The notes beneath the pieces were generated by a model, which saw only the letters and a list, made by a program, of their open reading frames with translations, had not been told where the DNA came from and searched no databases. A stretch of DNA of 64,000 bases. Source: Nectonema munidae. Its lineage: Eukaryota > Nematomorpha > Nectonematoida > Nectonematidae. Positions 1 to 12,180 of this stretch are shown here, one piece after another. Position 1 is the first letter of the stretch; every line of letters begins with the position of its first letter. The position numbers and the translations under genes were made by a program. The DNA lies in contig JAUIRK010000903.1 of assembly GCA_030549495.1 (NCBI GenBank), positions 62,001-126,000 on the forward strand. Reading direction: 5' to 3'.

Positions 1-850
1 GTCAAATCTGAGTCCAAAAATGTAAACAGCATCTTCCATTTGGTATAAAAACAAATATTTTATTTAAATTTCTAAAATATTTATGTAGACATTAGACATA
101 AATCGAACATTTGATTGACACTTTCAGACATTTTAAAACCTCTAAATGCAAAAACTGTTTTGAGAAATAAAACTACCATGGTTGATTTTGTATAAAACAT
201 ATATTTCATTTAAAATTAGAATGAATATTTGTGGAGATAGTTTTCAGATGTAAACCGCAAATTTGATTGACATTGGCGCATATTTTAAAACCTCTAAATG
301 CAAAAACTGATTTCAGAAGTAAAACTAACATGGTTGATTTAGTATAACAAATGTATTTTATGTAAAATTTGAGGGAATGTTTTTGGAGAAAATTTTTAGA
401 AGTAAAGCGCAAATTTGATTGACACTGACAGATATTTTAAGACCTCTAAATGTGACAACTGAGTTCAGAAATGAAACCAGCATGATCGATTTAGTATAAC
501 AAATGTATTTTATGTAAAATTTGAGGGAATGTTTTTGGAGAAAATTTTTAGAAGTAAAGCGCAAATTTGATTAACATTTAACACCTATAGGTATTTTCAA
601 ATCCTAAATGTAAAAAATGAGCCCAGAAATGAAACCGGCATGGCCGATTTAGTATATAACATATATTTTATGTAAAATTTGCATGAATGTTTTTAATTTT
701 TAGAAGTAAACCGCAAATTTGATTAATACTTAAATGTATTTTCAAATCCTAAATGTAAAAAATAAGTCCAAAAATAAAACCAGCATGCCCGATTTAGTAT
801 AACACATATATTTTATGTAAAATTTGAAGGAATATTTTATTAGATATATT
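1..850. repeat. tandem array of ~152-bp units (copy 1)
   Basis: About five to six diverged head-to-tail copies of a ~152-bp unit. The landmark CAAATTTGATT recurs near 257, 409, 561 and 712, spaced 151-152 bp, with an earlier, more diverged copy near 108. Each unit also carries a TTTAGTATAACA-like stretch and TATTTTATGTAAAATTTG. Short open frames across the array repeat with the same period and are not genes. A second array of the same kind lies at 11425-12180. The array starts at or before the window edge, so its left end is unknown. Confidence 0.85.
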
Positions 851-1170
851 TCTGATCAATCAAAATTTGATTTACATTTTCTAAAAAGTAGACAAGATTA
901 TGGAAAAAATTAAATATATAAAGTGTTATGCGTTCAAAACTGTATATATTTATAAAATTTCAAGGTAGAATATAATATAGATCCTAAGTTATAAGGTTAA
1001 CTATAGATAATGTCAAAATTTTGCTGAAAAGGATCATTTTTGATTTTGATTGACAGTTTTTGACATAAAAGGGTCATTCAAATACCATGAAAATCGTATC
1101 AAAAGATGCAGCTAGCGATTTTAAGAAATATCTTGAAATTTGAAGGGATATGATTCAGCCAATTTTGTAC
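851..1170. repeat. conserved non-repetitive tail of the 152-bp array
   Basis: This ~310-bp stretch follows the array and reappears after the second array at 12181-12526, for example AAAGTGTTATG, TTTTGCTGAAAA, GATTTTGATTGACA and ATCAAAAGATGCAG in the same order. Array plus tail therefore behaves as one dispersed element with two copies in the window. No coding sequence is seen. It may be a non-autonomous transposon end or a segmental duplication. Confidence 0.75.
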
Positions 1171-2687
1171 AATTAATTTTTTAAAACGCCCCCCCCCACC
1201 AGTACTAAAGGTAGATGAGCTAAAATTACACATAATTTAGAGCATTCTCATTTTTCTTCTATTAAATCTACTTTTCTCCTCTTCTTTCAATGCTCAAATT
1301 TGACCACTATATACTAAACCCGATTTAATACAACTTTTATATACGACTTCTTAAATTTAGAGAGAAAGAACTTAAGAGAGTGCTTAAGATTTAATTTTTT
1401 CCAAGCTAGTCGTATTCTGTGCTTTACTGAATTCTTTACACTACCTATCCTATCTAAAATCTCCTAAATAAAATTGATTAACCTTTTCCAAATCTACTCC
1501 TTCTACTTCAACTTTTTCATTTATGGTCTCTACAGTCTTATAATCATAACTATATTTAAAATGGTTTACTTTCAATAAGCTACCTTCTATCCTTAGAGCA
1601 CTTACTATGTACCGACTAATTGCAACAAAAAAATCCAAAATGTTTGCTTATTTAGAATTCCTCAACGATAATTCACTTACGATATATCAAATTGTTACTA
1701 ATTTTGTATCTTATGGTCTCATTGTCAGCGAAAAAAGCTCGTTCTGGAAAATATTTGACGATTCAAATTATTATATTGGTTCACTACGACGTCTATTTTT
1801 TAAGAGTTTAAAGATCTGATTTTTTTCACAAAAAAAATCAATCTGACTTGATATTTGGTTGAATCAAATGATATTTTCATAAAAATGTGCTTGAATTTTT
1901 TTTAAAAACATTTAGGAAAAGATCTACTCGTGAGGGCTGGAATATAGCTTATGAGTTTATACTCTGTAAAAACAAAAGTGCTGCTTGTTCCGATGTTTTC
2001 AAAAAATAAATATACAACAACATATTTGGCGAATTGATACAAGACATACATGTTTCACTAAAATTTAACTGAGTTTTGTATATTCAAATGTTATGATATA
2101 AAAGTGAACGAAGTATATATTATTATTATTAAGCTTAAGCGAAGAGATCATTTTCAAACTTGACATTTTTTATAAAATAGCATTTCATTTGATATTTAGG
2201 GAGAGTTATATTTTTGAATGATATTGTAAAAACAAAGGAAGCCTATGTTATTGTTACGAGTAGTAAACTTTTAACTTCGTTTTGTGCATTCAAATCCCAT
2301 GATGTAAAATGAAGGTAGGCATATATTACTGTGAAGTTAAAATTTTTATATCAAATTTTAATGAATATAGAATAATCTTATTTTTAGCAAAAAAAGTATA
2401 CGAAATAAAATATAGAAGAATAAAAATTGACGTCTGTCTATCAAAGTACTTATAAGTTTATGCATTATGACAGGAAATTTGTTAAAATGTAAAAAAAATT
2501 TAACTCTGCATTATGGATTTGAAAAATTTATCAATTAAAATCTGGTCCTTAGCATTTTTAGTTTGCCACCTGTCAAAAAGGTTAGGTCCAAATGTCAAGT
2601 ATTATTTATATTCAATGGAGTTATTTTTTAACCGATATTATATTGCTTAAATCTCCCCCCAATTTATAATATCTGAAGGAGTAATTG
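1171..2687. other. gene-free AT-rich stretch
   Basis: No coding sequence, RNA gene or transposon end is recognised here. There is a run of nine C residues at 1189-1197. The two short overlapping open frames near 1450-1819 lie on opposite strands, have no recognisable motifs and look like chance frames in AT-rich DNA. Confidence 0.6.
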
Positions 2688-2977
2688 CAGGGATTCGGAT
2701 TCAGAGGAAAAATATGCGACTCCAAAATACTTAAAAAATCAAAAGACTATAAATACTTAAAAATAAAATAGAGAAATTTAAATAAAACGATTTTTTTGAA
2801 CAAAGTAAACTTTATTAAGGCAAATATTTCCGGTTAAATCACGAACCTTTATCAAGCAAAATGTGATAAATTATAAAAATAATTTAATCTTATTTTTACT
2901 TTTAAAATTAATTTAAAAATAATTTTTTATCTTATTTTTACCTTTAAAATCGTTGACTCCACAGAGTCTCGACCCTG
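2688..2977 (-). mobile_element. hAT-like MITE, family with GGAGTCGGAGTC-rich ends (copy 1)
   Basis: The element starts CAGGGATTCGGATTCAG and ends, on the other strand, CAGGGTCGAGACTCTG. Read on the minus strand, its interior matches the elements at 20877 and 23650: GATTTTAAAGG near one end, then AT-rich DNA with TTTTAAGTATTT near the other. An 8-bp target duplication is not evident, so this copy is older or its flanks have drifted. It has no coding capacity. Confidence 0.55.
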
Positions 2978-3270
2978 AACGATAGCTTTCTAGATCAGTT
3001 TCCTGTTAAAAAATTTCCACTAGCGTTGCCAGATTTTTCAATTAGCTAAACGCGGCAAAATAAACGCAATTTTTTATTCGTTAAAAAATAATTAATATGA
3101 AAGATGAATTGATTGATATAAAAAAAATTAAAAGATATTTTAAAAAATTGTTAGTAAGAGAAAATTTTTAACTAAAAAGAGAAAAAACTAATTAATCGTA
3201 CAAATAGGAGCTTAAATCTCTAAAGCCCTCTCGAAGTTATAAAATATTTGAATAAAGGTCTGAATTCTTC

Positions 3271-3415
3271 GGTATTTAGTCAAAATTCCCGCTACCAAAA
3301 TCCAGGAAAACTAAAATCCCGGCTAGCAAAATATCCAAAAATAAAAATCCCCGAAAACTAAGCTAACCATGACTTTAATTTTGGGATTTTAGTTTTGGAG
3401 GATTTTCACTAGGAG
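3271..3415. mobile_element. 145-bp MITE with 11-bp target duplication
   Basis: The stretch is flanked by the exact direct repeat CTGAATTCTTC (3260-3270 and 3416-3426). Its ends form imperfect inverted repeats, TAGTCAAAATTCCC against TAGTGAAAATCCTCC, with further AAAATCCC/GGGATTTT pairs inside. Duplication length and C-rich ends resemble Mutator-like (MULE) MITEs; the family call is inference. It has no coding capacity. Confidence 0.6.
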
Positions 3416-3426
3416 CTGAATTCTTC

Positions 3427-5549
3427 TATATCCCCCGCGATTTCATTTTAAGCGTCGGATAACATCGGAAAAATAACTAAAAAGCGGTATATCTAGCACC
3501 CATAGTTTCTATAATGTAAGATACTTTGTTTAAGGAAGAGGTTATGTGACAGAATAGATGGTTTTTTCCACAAATTGCAAAAGTAAAATTAGTGATTAGA
3601 ACGTAATTTATTGTTTACTAATAAAATCTAGGAAGACATGCAGAAAGTTTATTAGTAATAATGGCACTATACCGGCGAAATTAAAAGATATGAAAAAGCC
3701 TACTTGCCTAATGAACACGACACTTGAATGTGAGGAAGATGAAAAGACGAGCTCGGTAGGAAAGTTTCGCGAAAAATAAACGTCGATGAACGCACGATAA
3801 AGCTCAAGAATAGAAATGATAAATAAGCGATTGGAATAGTTTTGATGTGTGATATAATAATAATAATGGCAATAATATAATAATCATGATGAAATACAGT
3901 TAGTTGTATGTGTGTCTCTCATCCTAGATGTGTGTGATATGTGAATATCATTTTCTCTGCTCCTGCGTCCTGTGTCCATCTTTCAAGCAACACGACGCAA
4001 TAAAATGCACGCTGCCTTTCCTTGTTCAAACGTAAAATTACTTCATTATTGATGAACCGCTGCTACCATATGGTCACTGTGAGTAATAAGAATACGTTGG
4101 AGAGAGAGAGAGAGAGAGAGAGCGGTACGTGTGCTCTTTCTTCACCAATATTTCAATATTGAAAGATCACAACTATCACATTAACAGCGGAATAACACGC
4201 ACTAACAATTTCCTATCATCCATTCCATTTTGACGCATACAACAGACTTCTATAAAATTCTGCATGTTGTTGCACATGCAATTTTAGAGTATGTGTGTTT
4301 GTAACGCAACAAAATAAAATATGTCTTCTTTCCACCACTATTTTTACATTAGTCATTTTTAAAAATGATTGGAAAGAAGTATGCCTTTTTCTACGTGTAC
4401 CACATGTGTGGGTTCATGGACAATTCGTGCTCGAGACAATTTGCCCTCAAGGCAATATAATATCAATATATATATAGAGGCCGAATTGTCCAAATGGCGG
4501 ATTAACCTGTTTCCATGCTCAGGATCTTTCGTACTCATATGTTAGTTACATCCAATATGCAAATAGTAACCTTTCAGCCCCACGTTTGCCCTTCATAGTT
4601 TCTCGACAAAACCTTCGAGGAGTAAAAACCAATAGAAAAAAATCGGTCACGGACAAAATTTATTACTACATAAAGACAGTCACAATTGTAGTTTGATTCT
4701 TTATAAAGAAGTAGGTCAATTTCGCCTCAACAAAATTCGTGCTCTAAATAGATTGCTATTAATATTTTCTTGAATTCGAATTTTCCTTTTACCTTTTATA
4801 ATAAAAGGGTCAAATAAAAGCACAATTATGATTTTTAGGGGTTTCATTTTTCAAATGATGTGATCCCTGATGGAGACGTATGAAGATGACACATGGTTTT
4901 CTTTTGTTGACTCATTCAGTTTCAGTATTCTTTGCCGAAAATTCACACAGATATCGGGATATTCTATGATTTTCTGAGGTTAATCAGAAGTCTTGGAAGT
5001 TTAGGTACACACATTGTGCGCCAGAGTAAGATATGAATGCACATTATAAGGATCTTAAGTACCTGAGTTTCATTGAATTCAACCTAAGTTGCCTCATGGG
5101 TTTTTATAAAGTTAAGGATATTATTGTTAATAAGTGATAATTATACTATTAGTGATATTCTATTTTTGTCTTAATATGCATTTTTCGGCCTTATCTATAT
5201 TTTTTATTAAATATTTTTCTTTTTATTAACATTTTTCTGAAAATTAACAGTGAATTTTATTATCTTTCTGTCTAGTTTTTAAACTAAAAAAAGACAAATT
5301 AAAATGGTATATAATATCACATTGAAAATATTTATAAAAACTTATTAATATCTGATAAAAAGAGGGGGGGGGGGCACTTTACGCCCACAGCACTTGAGCG
5401 GGTAAATTTAGCCCAACACTAATACGATTAAAGTGAAAATGCCAAATTTAAAGAAAAAATGTTGCATATAGGTTTCAAAAGTTTTCGGGTAAATACTGGT
5501 AAAAATGAATTTAGTCGACTCGGATAAATTTTTTGAGAAGAGTATATAG
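3427..5549. other. gene-free stretch with a GA microsatellite
   Basis: No gene is recognised. An (AG)n microsatellite lies at 4101-4122. Near 4410-4490, GGACAATTCG, GAGACAATTTGCCC and GAATTGTCC resemble the sub-unit words of the MITE at 42766, so this may be a decayed relative. A G-run lies near 5365. The rest is AT-rich and unremarkable. Confidence 0.5.
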
Positions 5550-5640
5550 CAGAGGTACTCAATTGGCGGCACGCGGTCCGAATTTCGACTTTTTGAGTGT
5601 TGTAGTTGGACCCCACTTGAACATTATTATTAAGAATTTC
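5550..5640. mobile_element. isolated hAT-like terminus
   Basis: CAGAGGTACTCAATTGGCGG followed by CACGCGGTCCG looks like the first bases of a hAT/Charlie-type terminal inverted repeat. No partner end or target duplication was found nearby, so only a fragment can be supported. Confidence 0.35.
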
Positions 5641-7296
5641 AATCATTATTTATTATTAAAATGAACATTTATTTGTTAATGAAATTATAATTTTATTATC
5701 CTTTTCTGAGATGGTTGTTTTATTTTCTTTATTTCATTAATAAAAATTTTTGGACCTATGCATACATTGAAACTTGTCTAACTGGCTCTTTGCTTATAAA
5801 TTGTGAATTCGGATAAAAAATTTATCTTCTTGTAGAACACAAATCTATACACCCATATAATAATTCTGTTATCGAGATAAATTCCTCGTTAACAAAGCGA
5901 GTATATGTGGCACAAACAAACTCGCTTAAGTAATCAGCAATAAAAAATTAAATGATAAGCAAAGTAAATGTAAATTTTATATTTAATTCACTCACAATAT
6001 GTTACCACATGTGGTTGGCGGAATTAAGTAATTAATTTTTGATCCATGTGGCTTTGTGTTTAAAATAAGACGTTTAATACCCTGGCCAAGATTACGATAA
6101 AGTTTTGATTATAATGAAGACTATTTAAGAGTATTATATCTATATCTATCGTATTGCTTCGATTATTATTTATTGACAAATTATTATTGATTAATCTTCT
6201 CATCAGTTTCTTACTTAAATTGCATTAAGTAATAACCTTCTTAAATTTCATAAACGCTTTAATTGTTTGTTAAAATACGCAACTCACCTCTAACCAAAAA
6301 GATGTAATGATTTTTAATAATTTAAAAACAATTTTGTATGAAGAACATAATTCTTTAGAGTTTCAGGGTGGATAAATCTGTAAAATGGAGAATATATGAA
6401 AGATTACAAGCAACTATTTTATTATATTTTCCAAAAAATAATAAAAGAAATAATATTCGTGCCAAGACAAAATTCTACAGACTACAAAATAAAAAAAGTA
6501 TAACACAAAAATGGATCTAAAAATTTCCTGAGGATAAATTTCATCGTAGCAAAAGTATAAAAATTTAAGGCTTTAACGTAATTTCATAAAGGTTTTGCCT
6601 CGGTTGATAAGGATAAATTTTTTATAGTTTAATTTTGAAAAAATGCACTAATCTCGTAAAGCTTACGATAAGAGATATATAGAGAAATCAAAAGAGGCAA
6701 ATATTTGAATTGAAAGATTAGGATTCCTGATTGTGCTTATAAATATTTATTACGCCTTTGATCACGAATTAGTTCTACTCATTATTATCTGCAAAGAAGG
6801 AGCGTGAATATATGGCGCACGATCTTGATTTCACTACTCACCACCATTCACGCTGGACTTTTAAGTTAAGTCAAGTTAAAAATTGAATATGACGTTCACA
6901 TCCTTCCTTCTGGATATGATATCGCGTTCGAAAGGCTGAGTCCAGAATCTACTTGAATTTTCCATTTCACTAAAATCCACTAACAGCCTGTTGCACTGCA
7001 AAGTTATACCTTGATATAAATTCATTTTTAAGAATATATATTTAAAATATATGAATTCAACTTAGTGATCGATACATTGGTTAACTTGATTATCAGGATG
7101 TTAGAATACTGCCTAACAGTAAAAACCTTTCAATTCTTTGGAGGAAGAAAACCAGGATAAAAACGGGCACAACGGAATGTAGCTTGCTCCTGAATAAAAA
7201 GATATGATAATAAATGTGATGTATGAAAAATCAAAGAAATGCAATTCCTTATATAAAATAGGAAAATAATATTTTGTGGATAGTGCATATTATAGG
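5641..7296. other. gene-free AT-rich stretch
   Basis: No coding region, RNA gene, tandem array or transposon end is recognised in this interval. Confidence 0.5.
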
Positions 7297-7449
7297 GACC
7301 TTAGTCAGGTAGGTTAGATACTACGTTTCGATAATTCAATGTCTTGGGTTAGATCCCGCAAAGCCTACTTTCCTCATAGTTCGATAAAAGCGGCACAATT
7401 GTGTGTTCTCAATGAAAAAACTCCGCAGTACTTTTACATTACCTTTACC
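7297..7449 (+). mobile_element. tRNA-derived SINE (copy 1)
   Basis: It has a tRNA-like head with an A-box-like GGTTAGATAC and a B-box-like GGTTAGATCCC, then a body shared with the copies at 51830 and 43327: CGATAAAAGCGGCACAATTG, a TTCTCAATGAAAA block and ACCTTTACC at the end. TATAGG flanks both sides (7291-7296 and 7450-7455), consistent with a target duplication. The copy is short, non-coding and moderately diverged. Confidence 0.7.
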
Positions 7450-7455
7450 TATAGG

Positions 7456-8248
7456 ATTCATCTTCAATCCAGTATAACATGATATGAATATATGTCAACC
7501 TATTATGAATATATATTTTACCTTTTAAATATATAAATAGTCCTACAAACAGACTCAGGCGGGTGTCAGCTAACAAACTAACTTAACACATAACTTAAAC
7601 TGTTTAGCGACTTTAACTTGTGTCAATCCTAGATTTGAGTAGTCAGAACTAGTACGCTAAACATCTACTTTTGGAAAACGTGAGAATAGGTACGAGTGAG
7701 CTTGTCTAAAAAGAAGGTGCAATAAACCAAGGCTCAAACACTGCCGATATTTTATTACCCATGAATTACTGAAAGTGATATATAAATCTTGTTTTCTTGT
7801 ACCCTTAAGACCGAGAGGACTTATATGTCCAATTCTCATTTAAAAAAAATTCTAGTTTGGAAATTAGAAGATCCAAAGTTTGTTTTAAAGAATAAATCTT
7901 TTACTAATCCTAAACGCTTTTTTTTAATTTTTTGTTTACTTTTTTTCTATGGATTTTGCTAGTTTACCAGTAACAAATGTGCATTATATTTAAGCACATA
8001 AATTCAAAATTTAAAAGAAAAAAACAGAAAATAAAAATAATCCCCTGCTTGAAAACTTCATAAATATTCAATCTGTCATGTTATGAAATCTCAAAAGATA
8101 GTGTATGTCTAGCAGTAGTTCAAATTATACCAGACATATATGTCACTCCAAGTCTTAAAGACACATGCATGCATGTTGCCAACACTGAAAAGAAACGCAC
8201 AAAGTTTTGACAGTCCATATGTTTTTTTGAAACCCTATCAGTGACTAA
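7456..8248. other. gene-free stretch
   Basis: No gene or transposon end is recognised. The open frame at 7657-7839 on the minus strand has no motif and is probably chance. Confidence 0.5.
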
Positions 8249-8309
8249 AATTTCTCTTGTACCAAATTGGCTACATCTTTTGCTACCATACTTCGTGACA
8301 TTTCCTTAA
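8249..8309 (-). repeat. ~60-bp inverted copy of sequence at 12527-12580
   Basis: Reverse-complemented, this stretch matches 12527-12580 almost base for base over more than 50 bp (for example GTCACGAAGTATGGTAGC). The partner lies in a junction between the array-tail repeat and a hAT transposase fragment, so this is probably another scrap of the same transposon. Confidence 0.65.
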
Positions 8310-8599
8310 ACTATGTTCTATATTGTTCCACAAAAAGAAACTGTTTCAAGCAATTCCATGAACTTTGACTTTGTTTCAGTCAATAAAGTTTTGTATAAAA
8401 CCCTTTACTTTTTATTACCCTACAGTCCGACAGTGACAAATATGTCACTATTCGTATTCTTGATTAAAACATAAAAAATAATCTTTTTTTAAAAAAAAAG
8501 TCTTCAAAACATAATTTTAAGAACATGCAATATATGAAAAGATAAAAGAAAATAAATTTTCTCGGACTGTAAGGGTAAAAGTATCTAACCCCGAATTAA

Positions 8600-8762
8600 A
8601 ATTTTCCAATTGCCTTTTTTCAATTCTAATTTGTCTTTTTTAAGTCCTAAATTGTCTTTTTTCAGTTTTATTTTGTATTTTAGAAAGAGCGTTTAGAATT
8701 TAAAAAAGAAATTTTAGAACTTAAAAAAGACAAATTAGAACTTAAAAAAAGACAACTTAATC
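8600..8762. repeat. short inverted minisatellite (foldback)
   Basis: Two to three units of a ~21-bp word containing AATTTGTCTTTTTTAAGT on the left are mirrored by the complementary word ACTTAAAAAAGACAAATT on the right, with a ~40-bp spacer. The strand can fold back on itself. The layout resembles the larger minisatellite-armed foldback at 31197-31944, although the unit sequence differs. Confidence 0.65.
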
Positions 8763-8769
8763 AACAATG

Positions 8770-10030
8770 TCAAAAATGATTTAAATATGACAGCCCATAT
8801 CAAAATTAAAATTTTTATTCTTATAAATAATTTTTTATACATATATATTCCCATTTTCAAGTATGTAGAATTTAGTGGTGATGTTTTTATTAAAATCAAT
8901 CAAACCTATCAAAAAATTGACAGCTCTTGTCAAAATTAAAATTTTTATTGAAATACTTATAAAAAGTTTTTTACACGTGTATACCATTTCCAAGTGTGCT
9001 TAATTTAGTGATTATCCTTATTTTTTTTATAAAAATCAATAAATTGTGTTAAAAAAATCGATTTAACCTGTCCATAAATTTCAAATATACAAACCTCAAA
9101 ATAAATTTCACCTGCAGTATTTCTCTGCTAATTACATTTTAAATTTATTTAATAAACCGTGTTTAATTCATTCAAAATATTTCATTTGCCAGTAAATTTG
9201 GTATCTCGTTAGTATCTCCATCGTTTTGGCTACAAATTCGTTATCCGCTGGTAGTCTCTACGTCATTTTTTCTATACCTTATAGAGCAGGGGTGGCCAAA
9301 CTTTTTTCTCTTTGGGACTACTTTTTGTCCTAAAAATTTTCTGCGGGCTACTTTTGTTGCTGTGAAAAATGATAAATCTTTTGGACTTTCCTCAGTGATG
9401 GGGAGAGGGGCTATTTTAGCCCCCTAGGTTTTTTTTGAATGATTGCAAATTTTTACTAAATTTTCGCGTGAACCTACAAAATGATTGATTGCGAATCTGA
9501 TCGGGAAATTTATTTTTTATAAAAATCAATCAAACTTGCCAAAAATTGATTGATATTTGACAGCTCAACTAAAAAAAGAAATTTTTAGTTTAAATGGGTG
9601 TACAAATTTTTTTACACATATATACCGATTTTCAAGTGTGCTCAACACGATGGTCACGTTTATTTAAAAAAAAATCAACTAAACCTGTCAATAAATTGAT
9701 TGATATATGACAGCTCAACTAAAAAAAGAAACTTTTAGTTAGAATGGTTATACAAAGTTTTATTTACACATATATACCCATTTTCAAGTGTGCTGAACAC
9801 GATGGTCATGGTTATTTTTTTTAAAAATCAGCCAAACCTGTCAAAAAATTGATTGATATTTGACAGCTCAATTGAAAAAAGAAACTTTTAGTTTAAATGG
9901 TTATACAAAGTTTTTAATTTATATGGACCCATTTTCATGTATGCTGAATACGATGGGCATGTTTATTTTTATTTAAAAATCAATCAAACTTGTCAAAAAT
10001 TCTCTCTTTATTTAAGTAGTTATAAAAAGT
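8770..10030. repeat. interrupted array of ~130-155-bp monomers
   Basis: At least five diverged copies share AATTGATTGATATTTGACAGCT-like sequence (given here as a merged description), a TTTTAGTT block, TTTTTTACACATATATACC and TTTTCAAGTGTGCT. The GACAGCTCAA word recurs near 9560, 9710 and 9863, about 150 bp apart; earlier copies lie near 8789 and 8919. Unrelated DNA at ~9060-9500 interrupts the array and includes a hAT-like terminus CAGGGGTGGCCAAACTTTT at 9287. No coding sequence. Confidence 0.75.
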
Positions 10031-10654
10031 TTTTTTTTAACATTTTTGATTAATTTGTGACTTTTTTAAAATCGTGGTATGTTTGCTGTCAGATATATTG
10101 TACTGATTTTTGAACGATTTGTTTTCATGCTATTCTCCAAAGACTATATTCAAATTTTTAGTTTCACAAATCAATTTATTTCTCTTTGAAGTTTAGACTT
10201 TATTTGGAATCTATAATAATTTTTTCGGTATCAAAATTTCTAAGGAGGCACGAATATCAATTTGATACTCATCATTATACTATAAAATTGATTCATATAT
10301 TTATGTTCAAATTTTTTTTTTATTTTTAGACTTTAGAATGAAAATTAGGCTGTGAATTATATTTCAACTGGAGTTTGCATGATTACATAATGTTTATAAA
10401 TATTATGTATAATTTTTTCGAATTTTTTCAAACTTTGAATATTCCATTTATATGTGCATACAGATATGCAAAATTTGATAGGTTTCTATTTCCGGAGAAT
10501 GAAGTTATAACTTCTCAAACTTTCTTACATTTGCATATATAAAGTAAGCCCCCTCTTCTTCAGAAAATGCCATCCAAGTTTTACCAAGGTAATGATGTAT
10601 ATATTGAGAAAAATTATATAGAACTTATACACTTATAATAGGCATCATCACTGT
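10031..10654. other. gene-free AT-rich stretch
   Basis: No coding region, RNA gene or repeat structure is recognised in this interval. Confidence 0.5.
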
Positions 10655-11170
10655 ATATATATCTTTGAGAAGTCGAAATTTAACCATTGACCATTTGCAT
10701 ACCTTTATAGAGCTAGCTGATTGGCAGTATGAAAAAGGACTAACTATAGTGGGTACAATAGACACAAGAAGAAAAGGTATTCCGCAAAGTATGAAAAGTT
10801 TAGATAATAAAGATGAATTTTCTTATAAGTTTTGCTGGGATATAGATAGAAATTTTTTTATCAATTCATAGTTATGTAGTATTTCTAAATCAAAAGGAAA
10901 TAAAAATGTATTAGTTTTGACTTCCAGACACCCCCCCCCCCCCCACCATTAAAGGAATTACAGTAGATGATAAAAAAAGTAAACTTGCAATTTTTATAGT
11001 ACGATTTTTCCAAGGGTGGAACGGATATATTCGATCAGAGAATAAGAAATTATTCCACAAATAGTAAAACAAATAAATGGACAGTAGCCGCTTTTTCTTA
11101 TCTATTAGATACGGCAAGAGTAAATGTGGTACTATTTTTGCTTTTAATAATAAGAAAAACCCAAGAAATG
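10655..11170 (+). pseudogene. piggyBac transposase fragment (PGBD4-like)
   Basis: Two consecutive pieces of a piggyBac DDE transposase can be read. The first (10665-10871) contains ELADWQYEKGLTIVGTI followed by RRKGIPQSMKS, the part before the catalytic C-terminal block. The second (~11005-11150) contains YDFSKGGTDIFDQRIRNYST, where the Asp of GGTD is the third catalytic acid, then KWTVAAFSYLLDTARVN. A poly-C run (~10929-10944) and a frame change separate them. The N-terminal half and both transposon ends are missing. It is a dead remnant, distinct in sequence from the other piggyBac copies here. Confidence 0.8.
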
Positions 11171-11424
11171 GATATTTCTTTTAAATGTTTTTGAATGGAA
11201 ATGTTTTTTTGAATCTTCATTATCAAAAAGTCAAATTTTCGAATAAAGTTTTTCTCTTTTTTTTAAACTATTTTTATTATCCTTAACAGTTTTTAATAAG
11301 GGAGATCATTCACTTTTTTTTAAATACTGCCAGCAATTATTAAATAAAATAGCAAATTTTATGCAGAAAACTCATGTTGAGGTGAAAATATTTTTTATTT
11401 TAGGGAAACGATACGACAACCAAA
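11171..11424. other. gene-free stretch
   Basis: AT-rich sequence between the piggyBac remnant and the second tandem array; nothing else is recognised. Confidence 0.5.
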
Positions 11425-12180
11425 TGATTAGATATAAAACAACAATCAAATTTTTATTATAAATCAATTATGTTTCAAATGTTGATTTGATATGAAAATG
11501 TGTATATTTCATGTAAAATTTGAATGAGTATTCTCGAAGACAGATTTTAGAAATAAACCACAAATTTGTTTCACACTTATAAGTATTTTGAAATCCAAAT
11601 GCAAAAATAATATATAAATGAAATTGGCATTGTTGATTTGATATGAAAATGTGTATATTTCATGTAAATTTTGAATGAGTTTTCTCGAAGACAGATTTTA
11701 GAAATAAATCGCAACTTTGTTTCACACTTATAAGTATTTTCAAATTCTAAATGCAAAAACAATCCATAAATGAAATTGGCATTGTTGATTTGTTATAAAA
11801 GCGCTTATATTTCATGTAAAATTTTAATTAATGTTCTCGGAGACAGATTTTAAAAATAAACCACAAATTTGTTTCACATTGTTTTGCATTTTCAAATTCT
11901 AAATGCAAAAAGAATTTATAAATGAAATTGCGATTGTTGATTTTTTATAATAATGTGTATATTCCATGTAAAGTTTGAATGAATGTTTTCAGAGACAGAT
12001 TTTAGAAGTAAACCGAAATTTGTTACATACTTATAGATATTTTCAATTTCTAAATTCCAAAAATAAGTCCAAAAATGAAATCAGTATGCCCGATTTGATA
12101 TAAAAAAAATATATTTCATGTAAAATTTGAAGGTATATTTTACTAGATATATTTCTCATCAATCAAAATTTTGATTGACA
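11425..12180. repeat. tandem array of ~150-bp units (copy 2)
   Basis: Four to five units with the landmark AAATTTGTTTCACA near 11560, 11705 and 11857 (146-152 bp apart), plus TTTCATGTAAAATTTGAA and GAAATTGGCATTGTTGAT. It is the same unit family as 1-850 but a separate homogenised batch, since units within each array resemble each other more than units of the other array. Confidence 0.85.

Noticed and set aside
206-564. Two similar 68-residue proteins
   Set aside because: They are one-unit-offset translations of the 152-bp tandem array on the minus strand, not genes.
7297-7449. Functional tRNA gene
   Set aside because: Only A- and B-box-like words are present; the body and 3' end match two other dispersed copies, so it is a SINE.
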